A DNA stretch of 64,000 bases, from positions 354,390 to 418,389 of the forward strand of contig NZ_JAENHL010000008.1 in assembly GCF_016595235.1 (NCBI RefSeq), read 5' to 3'. The position numbers and the translations under genes are program-made. Shown piece by piece: positions 35,405 through 44,108 of the stretch. Below the pieces are notes generated by a model. It searched no databases. It was not told the DNA's origin and saw only the letters and a program-made list of their open reading frames with translations. The DNA is from Taklimakanibacter albus (GTDB lineage: Bacteria; Pseudomonadota; Alphaproteobacteria; Rhizobiales; Aestuariivirgaceae). Numbering within the stretch: position 1 is the stretch's first letter; each line of letters starts with the position of its first letter.

Positions 35405-36234
35405 CCGTTCATGGAGCCCGGAGCCAGGCAACGCAGGGCGCCGATCGCGGCTCTCCCGCCATAGACCGCAACGCCCGCGACAGCTTTGGCCAGAAACCGC
35501 AGCGACCGATAACGCCCATGGACAAAGGCGCGCACATGAGTCGCGTAAAGCAGCGCCATGGGATAGGCGTCACGCGCCTTGAGCCTGCTTATATTATTGG
35601 TCATCCCGTCGGTGAGATACACTTTGCGCCCAAGCACGATGTCGCGGCAGATCACATCATACCGAATGGCCAGCCGCGACCAGATCAACGACGTCGGCAC
35701 ACGCCTGAAACGCCTCTGGCCATCATAGAGGGCCGCCTTGAGCGCATCGGCCAGCACAATCTCCTTCTTGTCGCCGCGCACCCCGTGGTCAGCCCGCAAA
35801 GCCAGGAAATTCGACCGGGGCATCATCGGGAAGGGATCGCCTATACGCTCTCCCTGCTCGCCGATCAGATGATAGACATAACCGACGGCACCGTCGGGAA
35901 GCGGGCGCGCGCAGTCCCCCAGGGCGATCAGAAGTCCGTCGTGGCTGATCGTGTCGTCATCATCGAATATCATGATGAAGCGGCCGCGCGCCTGCCGGCA
36001 TGCCTCGAGAAGCGCATTGGCCCGGCCGCCATTGGGGCTGCTGGAAACCACAAGCCGCGGGCTCGCGATCGTCGCCAGTTCCTCCACCGTGCCGTCGGTC
36101 GATCCATCGACATGCACACAGATCTCAAATCCACCCGGGACGGTCAGAAGGTCACGAACCAACGCCGCCACGCGCTCGCGCCGATTGTATGTCGGAATGC
36201 AGATGCTCAGAATGATCTCGCCTGCCGCTGTCAC
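35401..36234 (-). CDS. glycosyltransferase family 2
   Basis: A 277-residue GT-A enzyme. ILSICIPTYNRRERVAAL opens the nucleotide-sugar domain, HVDGSTDGT is the first Asp site and FIMIFDDDDTISHDG holds the metal-binding DxD near residue 105. GTG 36234 is used because it shares one base with the stop of the polymerase gene and has AGGTGG ahead. Donor and acceptor sugars cannot be read from the sequence. It ends in an ATGA overlap with the flippase gene. Confidence 0.9.
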   Translation of the reverse strand: MTAAGEIILSICIPTYNRRERVAALVRDLLTVPGGFEICVHVDGSTDGTVEELATIASPRLVVSSSPNGGRANALLEACRQARGRFIMIFDDDDTISHDGLLIALGDCARPLPDGAVGYVYHLIGEQGERIGDPFPMMPRSNFLALRADHGVRGDKKEIVLADALKAALYDGQRRFRRVPTSLIWSRLAIRYDVICRDIVLGRKVYLTDGMTNNISRLKARDAYPMALLYATHVRAFVHGRYRSLRFLAKAVAGVAVYGGRAAIGALRCLAPGSMNG

Positions 36235-37607
36235 TAGCCCACCTGCCGCAATGGTTTTCGCATAAAGACGACGAGCAGCCTGGCCAGCACCCAAGTGACG
36301 ACCACCATGATCAGGATTTGCCGGAAGAAGGAGAACATGTTGTCGAGGCCATTCCGATAGGTATAGACCGCGATGACCGTGCCGGTCACGGCCAGGAAGA
36401 CCTTCGGGGCGCCCGACAGGCGCTCGTAATACCGGTCACAGAATACAAGCGCCGACGCATAGAGGACCGCGAAGACCGCCACCATCGGAAAGCCCCCGAT
36501 AGCCCAGGCATGCGCCCAATAATTGCCCGCAACACCATAGGTGACGTTGAAAGGCAGCATTTCCGTCACGCGCAGATTGTACAGATTGGTCTCGATGCCA
36601 AAGACCGATGGCGCGACCAGAAATTGTCCCAAGAGGCTCGTAACAAACTCGGTGAGCGAGAATGACAGATTCGAGTCGATGACGAAGTCGATGTGGTTGT
36701 AGGTGACGAAAGGCTCAAATCCGAGGATGACGGTCGCCATATTCTCCGGCTGCACCGCATCGATCAGAATGGACAAGTCACCCGCCTTGGCGCTGAGATA
36801 TACGGCCTTTCCGAAAATGATCAGTGACACCAGGACAATGCCGGCGACGATGAAGGTCGGGCGGAACAATGTCCGAATATCCTTCCGCCCGTAGGACCAT
36901 ACGAGGGCGAATGACACCATGGTGATGCCGAGCATGGTCCTGTCACCCCGCAGGAACAGGACGGCCAGAAGCATGAACAGGCCCATCTGGGTCTTGGTGC
37001 TGCCGGAGAATGTCGCCGCCACTATTCCCAGAGGCACGGTCCATTTCCATAGAAGGGTCAGAAGCCCGTCATTCTGCAGTTCGCGCTGGTCGAGAAAAAA
37101 CAACCATCCCGAGGTCGCCGAGAGATAGAGATATCCCAAAATGCCGAGGATCAGTGAGGCGACCGCAAAACGGTGCATCCGGGCGGCGTCGTTCTTCGCA
37201 ACCGGGGCCTGCACCGAAGGCCTTCGCCGCGCCGCGGCGGGGACATTCAATGAAGGCCGGTTGGGCAACCTGGTCATGCCGGGAGCATTCAAATAGGGCC
37301 TGCCCCGCTGGCCGGATATTGCGGAAGCCGGCGCGCGCCTGCTTTTCCACCCCGTTGTGATCAGCAAGGTGACCGCGACGGTGGCCCATGCCGTGAGCAT
37401 GACCAGGCCGGACTCCGGCCCAGCTTCCGCCAGATATCGGAGATCCTTGCTCTCATATGAAAACAAGGTCTTGAGCTGCAGGATGGCGGGTATGCTGTAG
37501 ACGAAGAACACCCCCAGTCCCGCCATGACAAAGGTAAAAGGGCCATGGCCCTTATAGGCAACGGCGATCGTCAGAGCGATGACCGCAATGAGGAGCCAGC
37601 CGATCAT
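36234..37607 (-). CDS. polysaccharide polymerase-like membrane protein (Wzy candidate)
   Basis: A 457-residue protein with about 11-12 membrane helices and a cytoplasmic loop rich in Arg, Pro and Ala (residues about 95-145). Weak similarity to oligosaccharide repeat-unit polymerases (EpsG/Wzy class) is suggested by the topology, the LFLRGDRTMLGI segment and its place between glycosyltransferase and flippase genes. Polymerases of this class are very divergent, so the assignment rests on topology and context. Its start overlaps the preceding glycosyltransferase stop by four bases. Confidence 0.68.
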   Translation of the reverse strand: MIGWLLIAVIALTIAVAYKGHGPFTFVMAGLGVFFVYSIPAILQLKTLFSYESKDLRYLAEAGPESGLVMLTAWATVAVTLLITTGWKSRRAPASAISGQRGRPYLNAPGMTRLPNRPSLNVPAAARRRPSVQAPVAKNDAARMHRFAVASLILGILGYLYLSATSGWLFFLDQRELQNDGLLTLLWKWTVPLGIVAATFSGSTKTQMGLFMLLAVLFLRGDRTMLGITMVSFALVWSYGRKDIRTLFRPTFIVAGIVLVSLIIFGKAVYLSAKAGDLSILIDAVQPENMATVILGFEPFVTYNHIDFVIDSNLSFSLTEFVTSLLGQFLVAPSVFGIETNLYNLRVTEMLPFNVTYGVAGNYWAHAWAIGGFPMVAVFAVLYASALVFCDRYYERLSGAPKVFLAVTGTVIAVYTYRNGLDNMFSFFRQILIMVVVTWVLARLLVVFMRKPLRQVG

Positions 37608-38725
37608 CGCGCGACGGCCTCCGCCGCAACCCGCGCTCGGTCCAGCATGGCGTCCAGAAATACATCCGCAGTTCGCAGGAACTCGCGTCGATCATGGTCC
37701 CGTCTCGCCGGGAGGTCCTCCCCGGTTGGCACACCAAGTGCGCGGGCCAAGGCGTCAGCATCATGCGGCGTGATGTGAACGCAGCGATATCGGTCCAGAT
37801 CACCGGCGCAATCCGTCACCACAACCTGCCCGATGCCGCAGGCCAGCATTTCGTTCACGACATTCGGAAAGCCCTCCTTGCGGGAGGTCAGCAGCCCCTT
37901 CGCCGCCGCGGCCATATAGGGAAACGGGTTGTCGAGCTTACCCGTGAAGATGACATCCTCGCTCAGCGACAATGACGAGGCGTAGTCCTGTACCGCCGGC
38001 AACAGGGGACCATCACCGATCATGATCAATCCAAATTGCCCACGAAGCCGCGCCAGCGTATCGATCGCCAGCATCGGATTCTTCACATCGATCATGCGCC
38101 CGCACCACACAATATGCGGGCGGGCCTGCAGGCGTTGACTTACCGCCGCCGGCAGCGGTGCCGCGGCCACCGCGCGGATGGCGGCCACATCGACCGGATT
38201 GGAGATGACCTTCAGCTTGTCGTTGAGACGGCCGGCGGTATTTTCGTCAACCGACCGACGCATCCGTTCGGTCTGGCAGACGATGAGATCCTGATTGCCA
38301 TAGAGGCGATAAAGGGCGCGGATGGCGCGCCCTTTCCAGCCAAAATTCCGGTCGAATATTATCGTGGATTCACGGCTGATCAGGGTGTCGGCTTTGAGCC
38401 AGCGCAGCTTCCGCAGAATACTGCACACCGCATTGATGTAGGTATTCGAGCTGAGGACCAGCTCGTAGCGATGTCGCCTCAAAATTCCGAGACAAAACGG
38501 AAGAGCGTGAATCAGGTTTCTGGCATGAAAATAGCGCAAGCTGACATTCGGCTGCGCTTCGAGCTCGTCCAGGGTTCCCGTTCTGGCCCAGCACAGGACG
38601 CAGATGTCGACCTGGCTGAAGCGTCCGGACGTCGCGGCCTGGGCCGCGACCATGCGCAATATCCTCTCCGCGCCCCCCATGAGGTCACTCGGCAGCAGGA
38701 TAAGGGCGCCCCGGACGCTTGGCAT
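37604..38725 (-). CDS. glycosyltransferase family 4 (GT-B)
   Basis: A 373-residue GT-B fold glycosyltransferase. The N-terminal LLPSDLMGGAERILRMVAAQA is the acceptor-domain signature of the family. The C-terminal domain has HIVWCGRMIDVKNPMLAIDT and, near residue 285, SRKEGFPNVVNEMLACG, the family's nucleotide-binding EX7E region. ATG 38725 is used since it lies one base after the methyltransferase stop; GTG 38737 is an alternative. Cytoplasmic, acting on the lipid-linked repeat unit. Confidence 0.9.
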   Translation of the reverse strand: MPSVRGALILLPSDLMGGAERILRMVAAQAATSGRFSQVDICVLCWARTGTLDELEAQPNVSLRYFHARNLIHALPFCLGILRRHRYELVLSSNTYINAVCSILRKLRWLKADTLISRESTIIFDRNFGWKGRAIRALYRLYGNQDLIVCQTERMRRSVDENTAGRLNDKLKVISNPVDVAAIRAVAAAPLPAAVSQRLQARPHIVWCGRMIDVKNPMLAIDTLARLRGQFGLIMIGDGPLLPAVQDYASSLSLSEDVIFTGKLDNPFPYMAAAAKGLLTSRKEGFPNVVNEMLACGIGQVVVTDCAGDLDRYRCVHITPHDADALARALGVPTGEDLPARRDHDRREFLRTADVFLDAMLDRARVAAEAVAR

Positions 38726-38726
38726 A

Positions 38727-39551
38727 TCAGGCTTCACTCCCGGTCAATTGCGCCGCCCTGCCGCTAACCCGCAAGGCCTTGCTGTCCAAGGCGACGGCAT
38801 GGCTCTTGCGCAACACATAGACGAAAGACTCAGCCGCATCCTTGCCAAGCACCATGTAGGAAAGACCTTGCCAGGCGCGCCACAAGAGATAAGCGGGCGT
38901 GAAGATGAAGAAATACGAGCTCGTCCAGAACAGCCGCCGCTCTTCTATTTCGAGCCCATTGCGCCGCGCGATGGCCTCTATCTGTCCGGGGGTGCAGTGG
39001 TCATAGAATGCCTTGAAGCCGTCATGCCCCGTCGCCTTTTCCGGAAACAGTCTGAACAGCAGGAAACGCTTCAACCCCTCCGGGAGGATCAGATTGATCC
39101 GCGCAAAAGCGGCATTACGGCAGGGCGCAAAGAGATAGACCGCCCCACCGGGCCTGACGCATGTCGCCAGCCCCCTTATGGCACCGACAGTGTCGGGCAC
39201 ATGTTCGAGGGTGGCCTGGCAGATCACGGAATCCGCCGCTGCGGTTCCGGTAAAGGTGCAAAGGTCAGCGACGATGGTCTGATCATAGGTTCCCACCGGC
39301 GCCGCGGCCAGCTCCTCGCCACTGACATCCAGCCCGACCAGCCGCAGCCCAAGGCGGTCCTTCAGCTCACGATCCACACAAGGCCTGGACCCGCCGCCCA
39401 AATCATAGACGGTGATGTCGGCCCTCAGCGCGCGCGGCAGAACGTCTCTCAGGAAGGCCTGATTGCCGTCCTGCCTCACATGATCCGGCAGAAAGCTGTC
39501 TATCCAGCAGCTCGCCGCGCGATTTGCTTTAAGAAACGTTCGCCATAACAT
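38727..39551 (-). CDS. class I SAM-dependent methyltransferase
   Basis: A 274-residue protein with a Rossmann methyltransferase core. Motif I is VYDLGGGSRPCVD near residue 50, the acidic end of strand two is GLDVSGEEL near 75, and CQATLEHVPDTVGAIRGLATCVRPGG (about 110-135) carries the family's post-motif helix. The C-terminal third has hydrophobic aromatic stretches (YFFIFTPAYLLWRAW) that may rest on the membrane. It overlaps the previous glycosyltransferase gene by 23 bases. It probably methylates a sugar of the exopolysaccharide or its lipid-linked precursor. Confidence 0.85.
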   Translation of the reverse strand: MLWRTFLKANRAASCWIDSFLPDHVRQDGNQAFLRDVLPRALRADITVYDLGGGSRPCVDRELKDRLGLRLVGLDVSGEELAAAPVGTYDQTIVADLCTFTGTAAADSVICQATLEHVPDTVGAIRGLATCVRPGGAVYLFAPCRNAAFARINLILPEGLKRFLLFRLFPEKATGHDGFKAFYDHCTPGQIEAIARRNGLEIEERRLFWTSSYFFIFTPAYLLWRAWQGLSYMVLGKDAAESFVYVLRKSHAVALDSKALRVSGRAAQLTGSEA

Positions 39552-40707
39552 CGGCAGATGATCCCAAGTTTTTTTCAGGTAGTCGATCAGTCGAGAATCG
39601 GTGCTCGAGGCTCGCCAGCACTTTCCGATACGCCGCGATCACGATGGCCTGGTCGAATTCTCGTTTCATTTTCTCCCGCCCCCGTCGCCCCAAGTCGGCG
39701 CGCGCGCCATTGCCCAACTCCAGGAATCTGAGACAGGCTTGCGCGAGACTCTCTGCGCTGCGCGCGGCGCAGAGATATCCCGTCACACCATCCTCGATGA
39801 CGGACCGGCAACCTGGAACATCCGTCGTGATGATCGGACGCCCCATGGCCGCCGCTTCGATGAGCGTCCGCGGGGCGCCCTCGCGATAGGAGGGGAGGAC
39901 GACGCAGGATGCGGCGGCAATATGCGGCCGGACATCCGAAGCCTGGCCGAGATATTCGATCGTGCCTTCCGCCTGCCAGCCGCGCACCACATTGGGGTCG
40001 ATGGCACCGCGGTTCTCCGGCGCAAGAGCGCCCAGCAATTGAAAGCGCGCTTGCGGCCATCGCGACTTGACACGGATGGCGGCCTCGACGAACTCCGCGA
40101 CCCCTTTGTCCCGCAAGAGCCGGGCGATCATGAGGAAGATCGGAGGCTCCTCCTCGGCAGGGAACGCCGCCACATCGAAATACCTAAGGTCGATGCCCGA
40201 CCCGGGGACAAGCTCGGCCTGGCCGGTTCGGATCAAATTGCGCTGGATGAAAAAGTCGCGGTCGTCGGCATTCTGGAAGAACACCCTCTCCGGATGCCTG
40301 AAGGCCTTGCGATAGAGTCCTTCGGCGATGGTCCGCAGAATGCCACCCGACAGAAAGGCGGTTCCGAGCCCGGTAATGTTCGGAATGAAGGGAAGCCCCA
40401 ATGGACGAGCGGCCAGAGCGCCGAACAGGTTGTTCTTGACCGTGTAGCTGAGGACGACGTCCGGGCGCTCGGAACGGAAGTGCCGGCCAAACCGCCGCAT
40501 CAGCCAGAAGTCGGCGACGGGATTGAGCCCCTTCACGTCCATTGCCAGAGGGATGAACCGGCAACCGGATGCCTGAAGCGACGGAACGGAGTCGTCGTGG
40601 GGCGCCAGGATGGTGATCCGATGACCATCAGCCTGCAGCGCTTCGACGAGTGATCGCCGGAAGTTCCATATGTTCCACGCCGCGTTGACGGTGATCAGGA
40701 TATGCAT
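39529..40707 (-). CDS. glycosyltransferase family 4, PglA/WbpH-like
   Basis: A 392-residue GT-B enzyme. The N-terminal ITVNAAWNIWNFRRSLVEAL, followed by LSYTVKNNLFGALAAR and IPNITGLGTAF, is characteristic of the subgroup that adds N-acetylhexosamine or related sugars to lipid-linked acceptors. The C-terminal domain has VVLPSYREGAPRTLIEAAAMGRP with the EX7E motif near residue 275 and GVTGYLCAA. It is placed between a polymerase/ligase candidate gene and the methyltransferase gene. Confidence 0.9.
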   Translation of the reverse strand: MHILITVNAAWNIWNFRRSLVEALQADGHRITILAPHDDSVPSLQASGCRFIPLAMDVKGLNPVADFWLMRRFGRHFRSERPDVVLSYTVKNNLFGALAARPLGLPFIPNITGLGTAFLSGGILRTIAEGLYRKAFRHPERVFFQNADDRDFFIQRNLIRTGQAELVPGSGIDLRYFDVAAFPAEEEPPIFLMIARLLRDKGVAEFVEAAIRVKSRWPQARFQLLGALAPENRGAIDPNVVRGWQAEGTIEYLGQASDVRPHIAAASCVVLPSYREGAPRTLIEAAAMGRPIITTDVPGCRSVIEDGVTGYLCAARSAESLAQACLRFLELGNGARADLGRRGREKMKREFDQAIVIAAYRKVLASLEHRFSTDRLPEKNLGSSADVMANVS

Positions 40708-40710
40708 CGC

Positions 40711-42249
40711 CTATTGAAATCTCCCGGACTTGGTCGAAAAGGGTCGCGTTTCCTCCTCATCCGCGAGGCTTGCCGCTGCTCCCCATGCCGATCTCCCCGC
40801 GGCCGGGAGTGGTGCGATTTCCGGCACGCTCGGCTCTTCGCGCCGACGCGCGCGCACCCGCCTTGAACGACGCGGAGTCTCTTTCGGCAGATCGAGGACC
40901 AACGCGCAACAGAAGGCAAAGAACGCGGCGAGAGCGGTGGTGCGCAACGGATAGTCGACGAGCGAATGGAGGAGGAGCAGGATGATCGAGATCGACGCCG
41001 CCCGGGCGAGCAGCCAGTCGAGACTTTCCCCGGGTTTCCAGCTGCGCCCTATGCTCACCGCGAGCCAGGCGAGAAATGCCGCGACAATCAGGAGCGCCGG
41101 CACGCCGCCCTCCAGCCAGAGCTCCAGCCAGTCATTATGCGCATGATTGACGTAGCTCACCCCGATTTCCCTCGGGGTTTCGAACATGGCGTAATAGGGG
41201 ACGAAGCTTCCAATCCCGGAGCCCGTGGGAAATACCGAAGCCGCCGCCCGCAAGGTAACCTGGGCAATGGCCAGCCTCCCCTCCTCCAGCGGATCAGTGT
41301 CGAGACGCGACAGAATTCCCGCCAGACCAAACTGGAGGACGGCAAAGACGCCGACGGCCCCTGCGATGAACACGATCTTTGACGCACCGCCGCGCGTCTC
41401 TTGCACGGGCCGGCGCCAGGCAAGCGACAGCGATGCAAGGATGGCCAGCATCGCCAGGACGATCCCGGCCCGCGACGTGGCTATGCCAAGGCCGAGGATC
41501 AACGAGCTGTAAATGACGATGGTCATCGCCACGCTCGTCCATTTCTGCACCCCTTGCGTCTGAACGAGGTGAATCATCCAGGCGGCCGTTATGGGCATCA
41601 CGCTGTAGAGCAAGGCGGCGTAGTGGTTGCGATTGGCGAAGAACCCGACGGCCGAATAGTTGTTGGTGACCTCGTAGATGCGCAAGGAGCTTGCCGGACC
41701 GCCGGCGATCTGGCCGAGGCCGAGCACCACGCTGACAATGCCGAAGGCGATGATGATCAAGGTGGCGAGCCGTCGCTCCTGGTGGGTCAGCGTCAGCGTG
41801 GCAAGGAACATGGCGAGAGGCGGGAAGAGCGAGAGGAAGGTGCGAAGGGTCGCCGGAGGGCTGAGGCTCAACGCCATCCACGGGGCGTCAATACCGGCCG
41901 CGCTGAACGTCTCCACCACAAACTCCCTGCCGGGGAATGACGTCCAAATGACCGGCGGCAAGGGAATGAGCTGCAGCAGCGGGAGCAGGAGAATCGCACC
42001 GCATAAAGCGAAGGCAACGATCCTTCCGATGCTCAGGGGTTTCTGTCTCGCGAGGTGAAGCGCCGCAATGAAGATGATCGGCAGGCTGGCCAGCTCCAGA
42101 AGGGTATCGCCATAGGAACCATATCGGGGTGTCCCGCCCACCCCCAACACGACGACCAGAAACGCCAGGGTGCAGCATACCCACAGCTGACGCTCAATGC
42201 CGGCCGGGTAGGCCTCGGCTCCCGATGCCGCCCTCTGATCAATCGTCAT
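40711..42249 (-). CDS. O-antigen ligase/polymerase family membrane protein (WaaL/Wzy superfamily)
   Basis: A 512-residue membrane protein with about 11 helices. The large periplasmic loop and the segment SYVNHAHNDWLELWLEGGVPALLI (residues about 360-385) are the O-antigen-ligase superfamily landmark (His before Asn-Asp-Trp). ATG 42249 has GGAGAG upstream; an upstream in-frame ATG gives an implausible Arg/Ser-rich leader. The C-terminus is a basic cytoplasmic tail. With the polymerase candidate at 36234 this gives two enzymes of the polymerisation/ligation type in one locus. Confidence 0.85.
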   Translation of the reverse strand: MTIDQRAASGAEAYPAGIERQLWVCCTLAFLVVVLGVGGTPRYGSYGDTLLELASLPIIFIAALHLARQKPLSIGRIVAFALCGAILLLPLLQLIPLPPVIWTSFPGREFVVETFSAAGIDAPWMALSLSPPATLRTFLSLFPPLAMFLATLTLTHQERRLATLIIIAFGIVSVVLGLGQIAGGPASSLRIYEVTNNYSAVGFFANRNHYAALLYSVMPITAAWMIHLVQTQGVQKWTSVAMTIVIYSSLILGLGIATSRAGIVLAMLAILASLSLAWRRPVQETRGGASKIVFIAGAVGVFAVLQFGLAGILSRLDTDPLEEGRLAIAQVTLRAAASVFPTGSGIGSFVPYYAMFETPREIGVSYVNHAHNDWLELWLEGGVPALLIVAAFLAWLAVSIGRSWKPGESLDWLLARAASISIILLLLHSLVDYPLRTTALAAFFAFCCALVLDLPKETPRRSRRVRARRREEPSVPEIAPLPAAGRSAWGAAASLADEEETRPFSTKSGRFQ

Positions 42250-42262
42250 TGGCTCTCCATGA

Positions 42263-43426
42263 TCATTGATCGTCGCGCCTGACCTCGATGCCATCGGCCC
42301 AGAGCGTTCCGGAGGCCTTGCGATCGAGATAGGCCTTGGCAATGAGCTCGAGCTTGAGCGTTTGCGACTCACAGCCGGTCTCCGGCACGGCGAAGCGAAC
42401 CTCGAAACTGGTCCAGTCACTGGTGCCGTTCATGGACGGGCCTTGCGCCAGGGCTTGCGACGGCGTGCCGGCGCAATAAAGCCGCCAGGCAAGCCCCCGC
42501 TCGGTTTCGAGCCTGATCGTCTTGTAGTCACCGGCCAGGACATAATGACCGGGTGGGATGAGAAGCGACTGATAGACATTCCCATAGGCAACTTGTGAAT
42601 TGGCGAAGGATATTTCGAGCACCCTGCCCCGGCTCGTCTGCGTGCTCACCAGCGTCCTGGCCTTCACGTTCAAGGCCGGCTTTATCGTCCAATCGAAGGG
42701 TGTTTCCGTGCGCTCCGCCTCGAACTCACCATCATAGACATAACCGACGCGCGCCAGCTGATCCTCGGTCAGGAAACTCAACCAAAGAGAATAGGCGGCC
42801 GCGGCGCCGCCGCTGGATACCATGCGATCGAAGAGCGGGCGCAATTCCGGCATACGCGGTGGAGTCTCCGTCGAGCGCAACCCGATGAAGACGCCGGCGA
42901 CCATCGCCAGATCCTGCTTTGATGCCGCCAAGGAGCTGAGAAAGGCTTTTCGCCAGGGTGGATCGACGGCCAAGACATCGATCAGGGCCTGCCGGCTCTC
43001 TGGGATTTGCGCGAACTGGGCCAACGCCTCGCTCAGTCCCGGTCGGAAGCCCGGTCGTGCCCGCATGAGACCATCAAGGCGGTAGATCGCCTCGGCATAA
43101 CCGCCGTTCTTGATCAGGCGATCGATCAGGGCGGACTGAATCGTGCCGTCCCGGAGCGAGCGGGCGGCGGCTAGGTCCAGCAGCCGCTGCGCTTCGTTCG
43201 AGTCGTTCGTCGTGTCCTGAAAGAGCGAATACACCGCGTAACGATCGAGGGGATCTCGCGCAAATTGCGCTTTTGCGGCGATCGGATCCAAGGCCGTCGC
43301 AGGGGCCTCGCTCGACGGGGGACGCGCGATATCGGCATTCGAGGCATCGAAGCCGATGATGATTCCCGCCACGGCGAGCAGGATCGCGCCCATGACGGCA
43401 GATAGCCCGAGCTCCTTCACGCGCAT
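42263..43426 (-). CDS. exopolysaccharide-locus hypothetical protein, membrane-anchored, repeat-helical with C-terminal beta domain
   Basis: A 387-residue protein with an N-terminal membrane anchor (LSAVMGAILLAVAGIIIGFDA). Residues about 60-190 look like TPR-type helical hairpins (ALIDRLIKNGGYAEAIYRLDGLMRARPGF). Residues about 210-385 look like a beta-sandwich (GRVLEISFANSQVAYGNVYQSLLIPPGHYVLAG). ATG 43426 is favoured by GAGG six bases upstream; GTG 43468 is an alternative that would overlap the J-domain gene. I recognise no named family. It probably sits in the periplasm and helps polymerisation or export. Confidence 0.6.
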   Translation of the reverse strand: MRVKELGLSAVMGAILLAVAGIIIGFDASNADIARPPSSEAPATALDPIAAKAQFARDPLDRYAVYSLFQDTTNDSNEAQRLLDLAAARSLRDGTIQSALIDRLIKNGGYAEAIYRLDGLMRARPGFRPGLSEALAQFAQIPESRQALIDVLAVDPPWRKAFLSSLAASKQDLAMVAGVFIGLRSTETPPRMPELRPLFDRMVSSGGAAAAYSLWLSFLTEDQLARVGYVYDGEFEAERTETPFDWTIKPALNVKARTLVSTQTSRGRVLEISFANSQVAYGNVYQSLLIPPGHYVLAGDYKTIRLETERGLAWRLYCAGTPSQALAQGPSMNGTSDWTSFEVRFAVPETGCESQTLKLELIAKAYLDRKASGTLWADGIEVRRDDQ

Positions 43427-43457
43427 GATGCCCCTCGGCACATCATCATTTTGCTCG

Positions 43458-44108
43458 TCAGCTCTCACCGGCGTTCAACCACCACAAAATGTTCGTGAAC
43501 CAGCGATGCGCCTGGAGCACGCCCGTGAAGACGGTGACCTGAACCAGAAGCGCACCGGCGAGCAGGAGCAGAAGCATGGCGAGCTTGACTGCTTTCGGGA
43601 TACGCAGAGTGAGCGGCGCGGGCCTGGCCTGACGGCGCGGTCGGATCTTCCGGCGCTGGCTCAGGACACGCTGCTTCTTGGGTGGTGAGCTTAGTGTAGC
43701 GGCCGAGCGCGGCTCGGCGACCGCCTTGGCGGAACGCACGACCCGCTGAAACAGCGCCGTCTCCCATCGATTGTTGTTGCGGTCGGGATGCAGCCACATC
43801 AGGAGCCAACGTTTGTGCTCCCTGATCTCCTCGGGTGACGCATTTTGCTCCAGCCCCAAGGTCCTGTGGCTGTCGGCGCCGGTAAAGAGAACCGCCTCGA
43901 GCAGAAAGAAGATGCAGGCCTCGCGGATATAACCTTCCGAGAAGCCATATTGGGCCGCATATCCCTGGGCCAGCTCCCGCGAGCCGGCGGCGACGCGAAT
44001 GAGAGGCGTGACCAACGGGGGCAATGGACGCCGGCGAACGACCTTGGCCAGCTTCGGCATGGCCTTGAGGTCGAGTGCGATCTCGATGGCTGGCCGCGTA
44101 TGTGACAA
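43458..44108 (-). CDS. membrane-anchored J-domain-like protein
   Basis: A 216-residue protein. Residues about 80-130 form a J-domain-like helical pair (TLGLEQNASPEEIREHKRWLLMWLHPDRN) with an intact HPD motif near residue 106. A basic linker follows (KKQRVLSQRRKIRPRRQ). Then comes one membrane helix (LAMLLLLLAGALLVQVTVF, about 178-196) and a short tail. TTG 44108 directly follows the kinase stop, with GAGGG ahead. J-domains stimulate DnaK-type chaperones, so this may recruit a chaperone to the export machine, although the domain is degenerate. I know no named gene for it. Confidence 0.65.
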   Translation of the reverse strand: MSHTRPAIEIALDLKAMPKLAKVVRRRPLPPLVTPLIRVAAGSRELAQGYAAQYGFSEGYIREACIFFLLEAVLFTGADSHRTLGLEQNASPEEIREHKRWLLMWLHPDRNNNRWETALFQRVVRSAKAVAEPRSAATLSSPPKKQRVLSQRRKIRPRRQARPAPLTLRIPKAVKLAMLLLLLAGALLVQVTVFTGVLQAHRWFTNILWWLNAGES

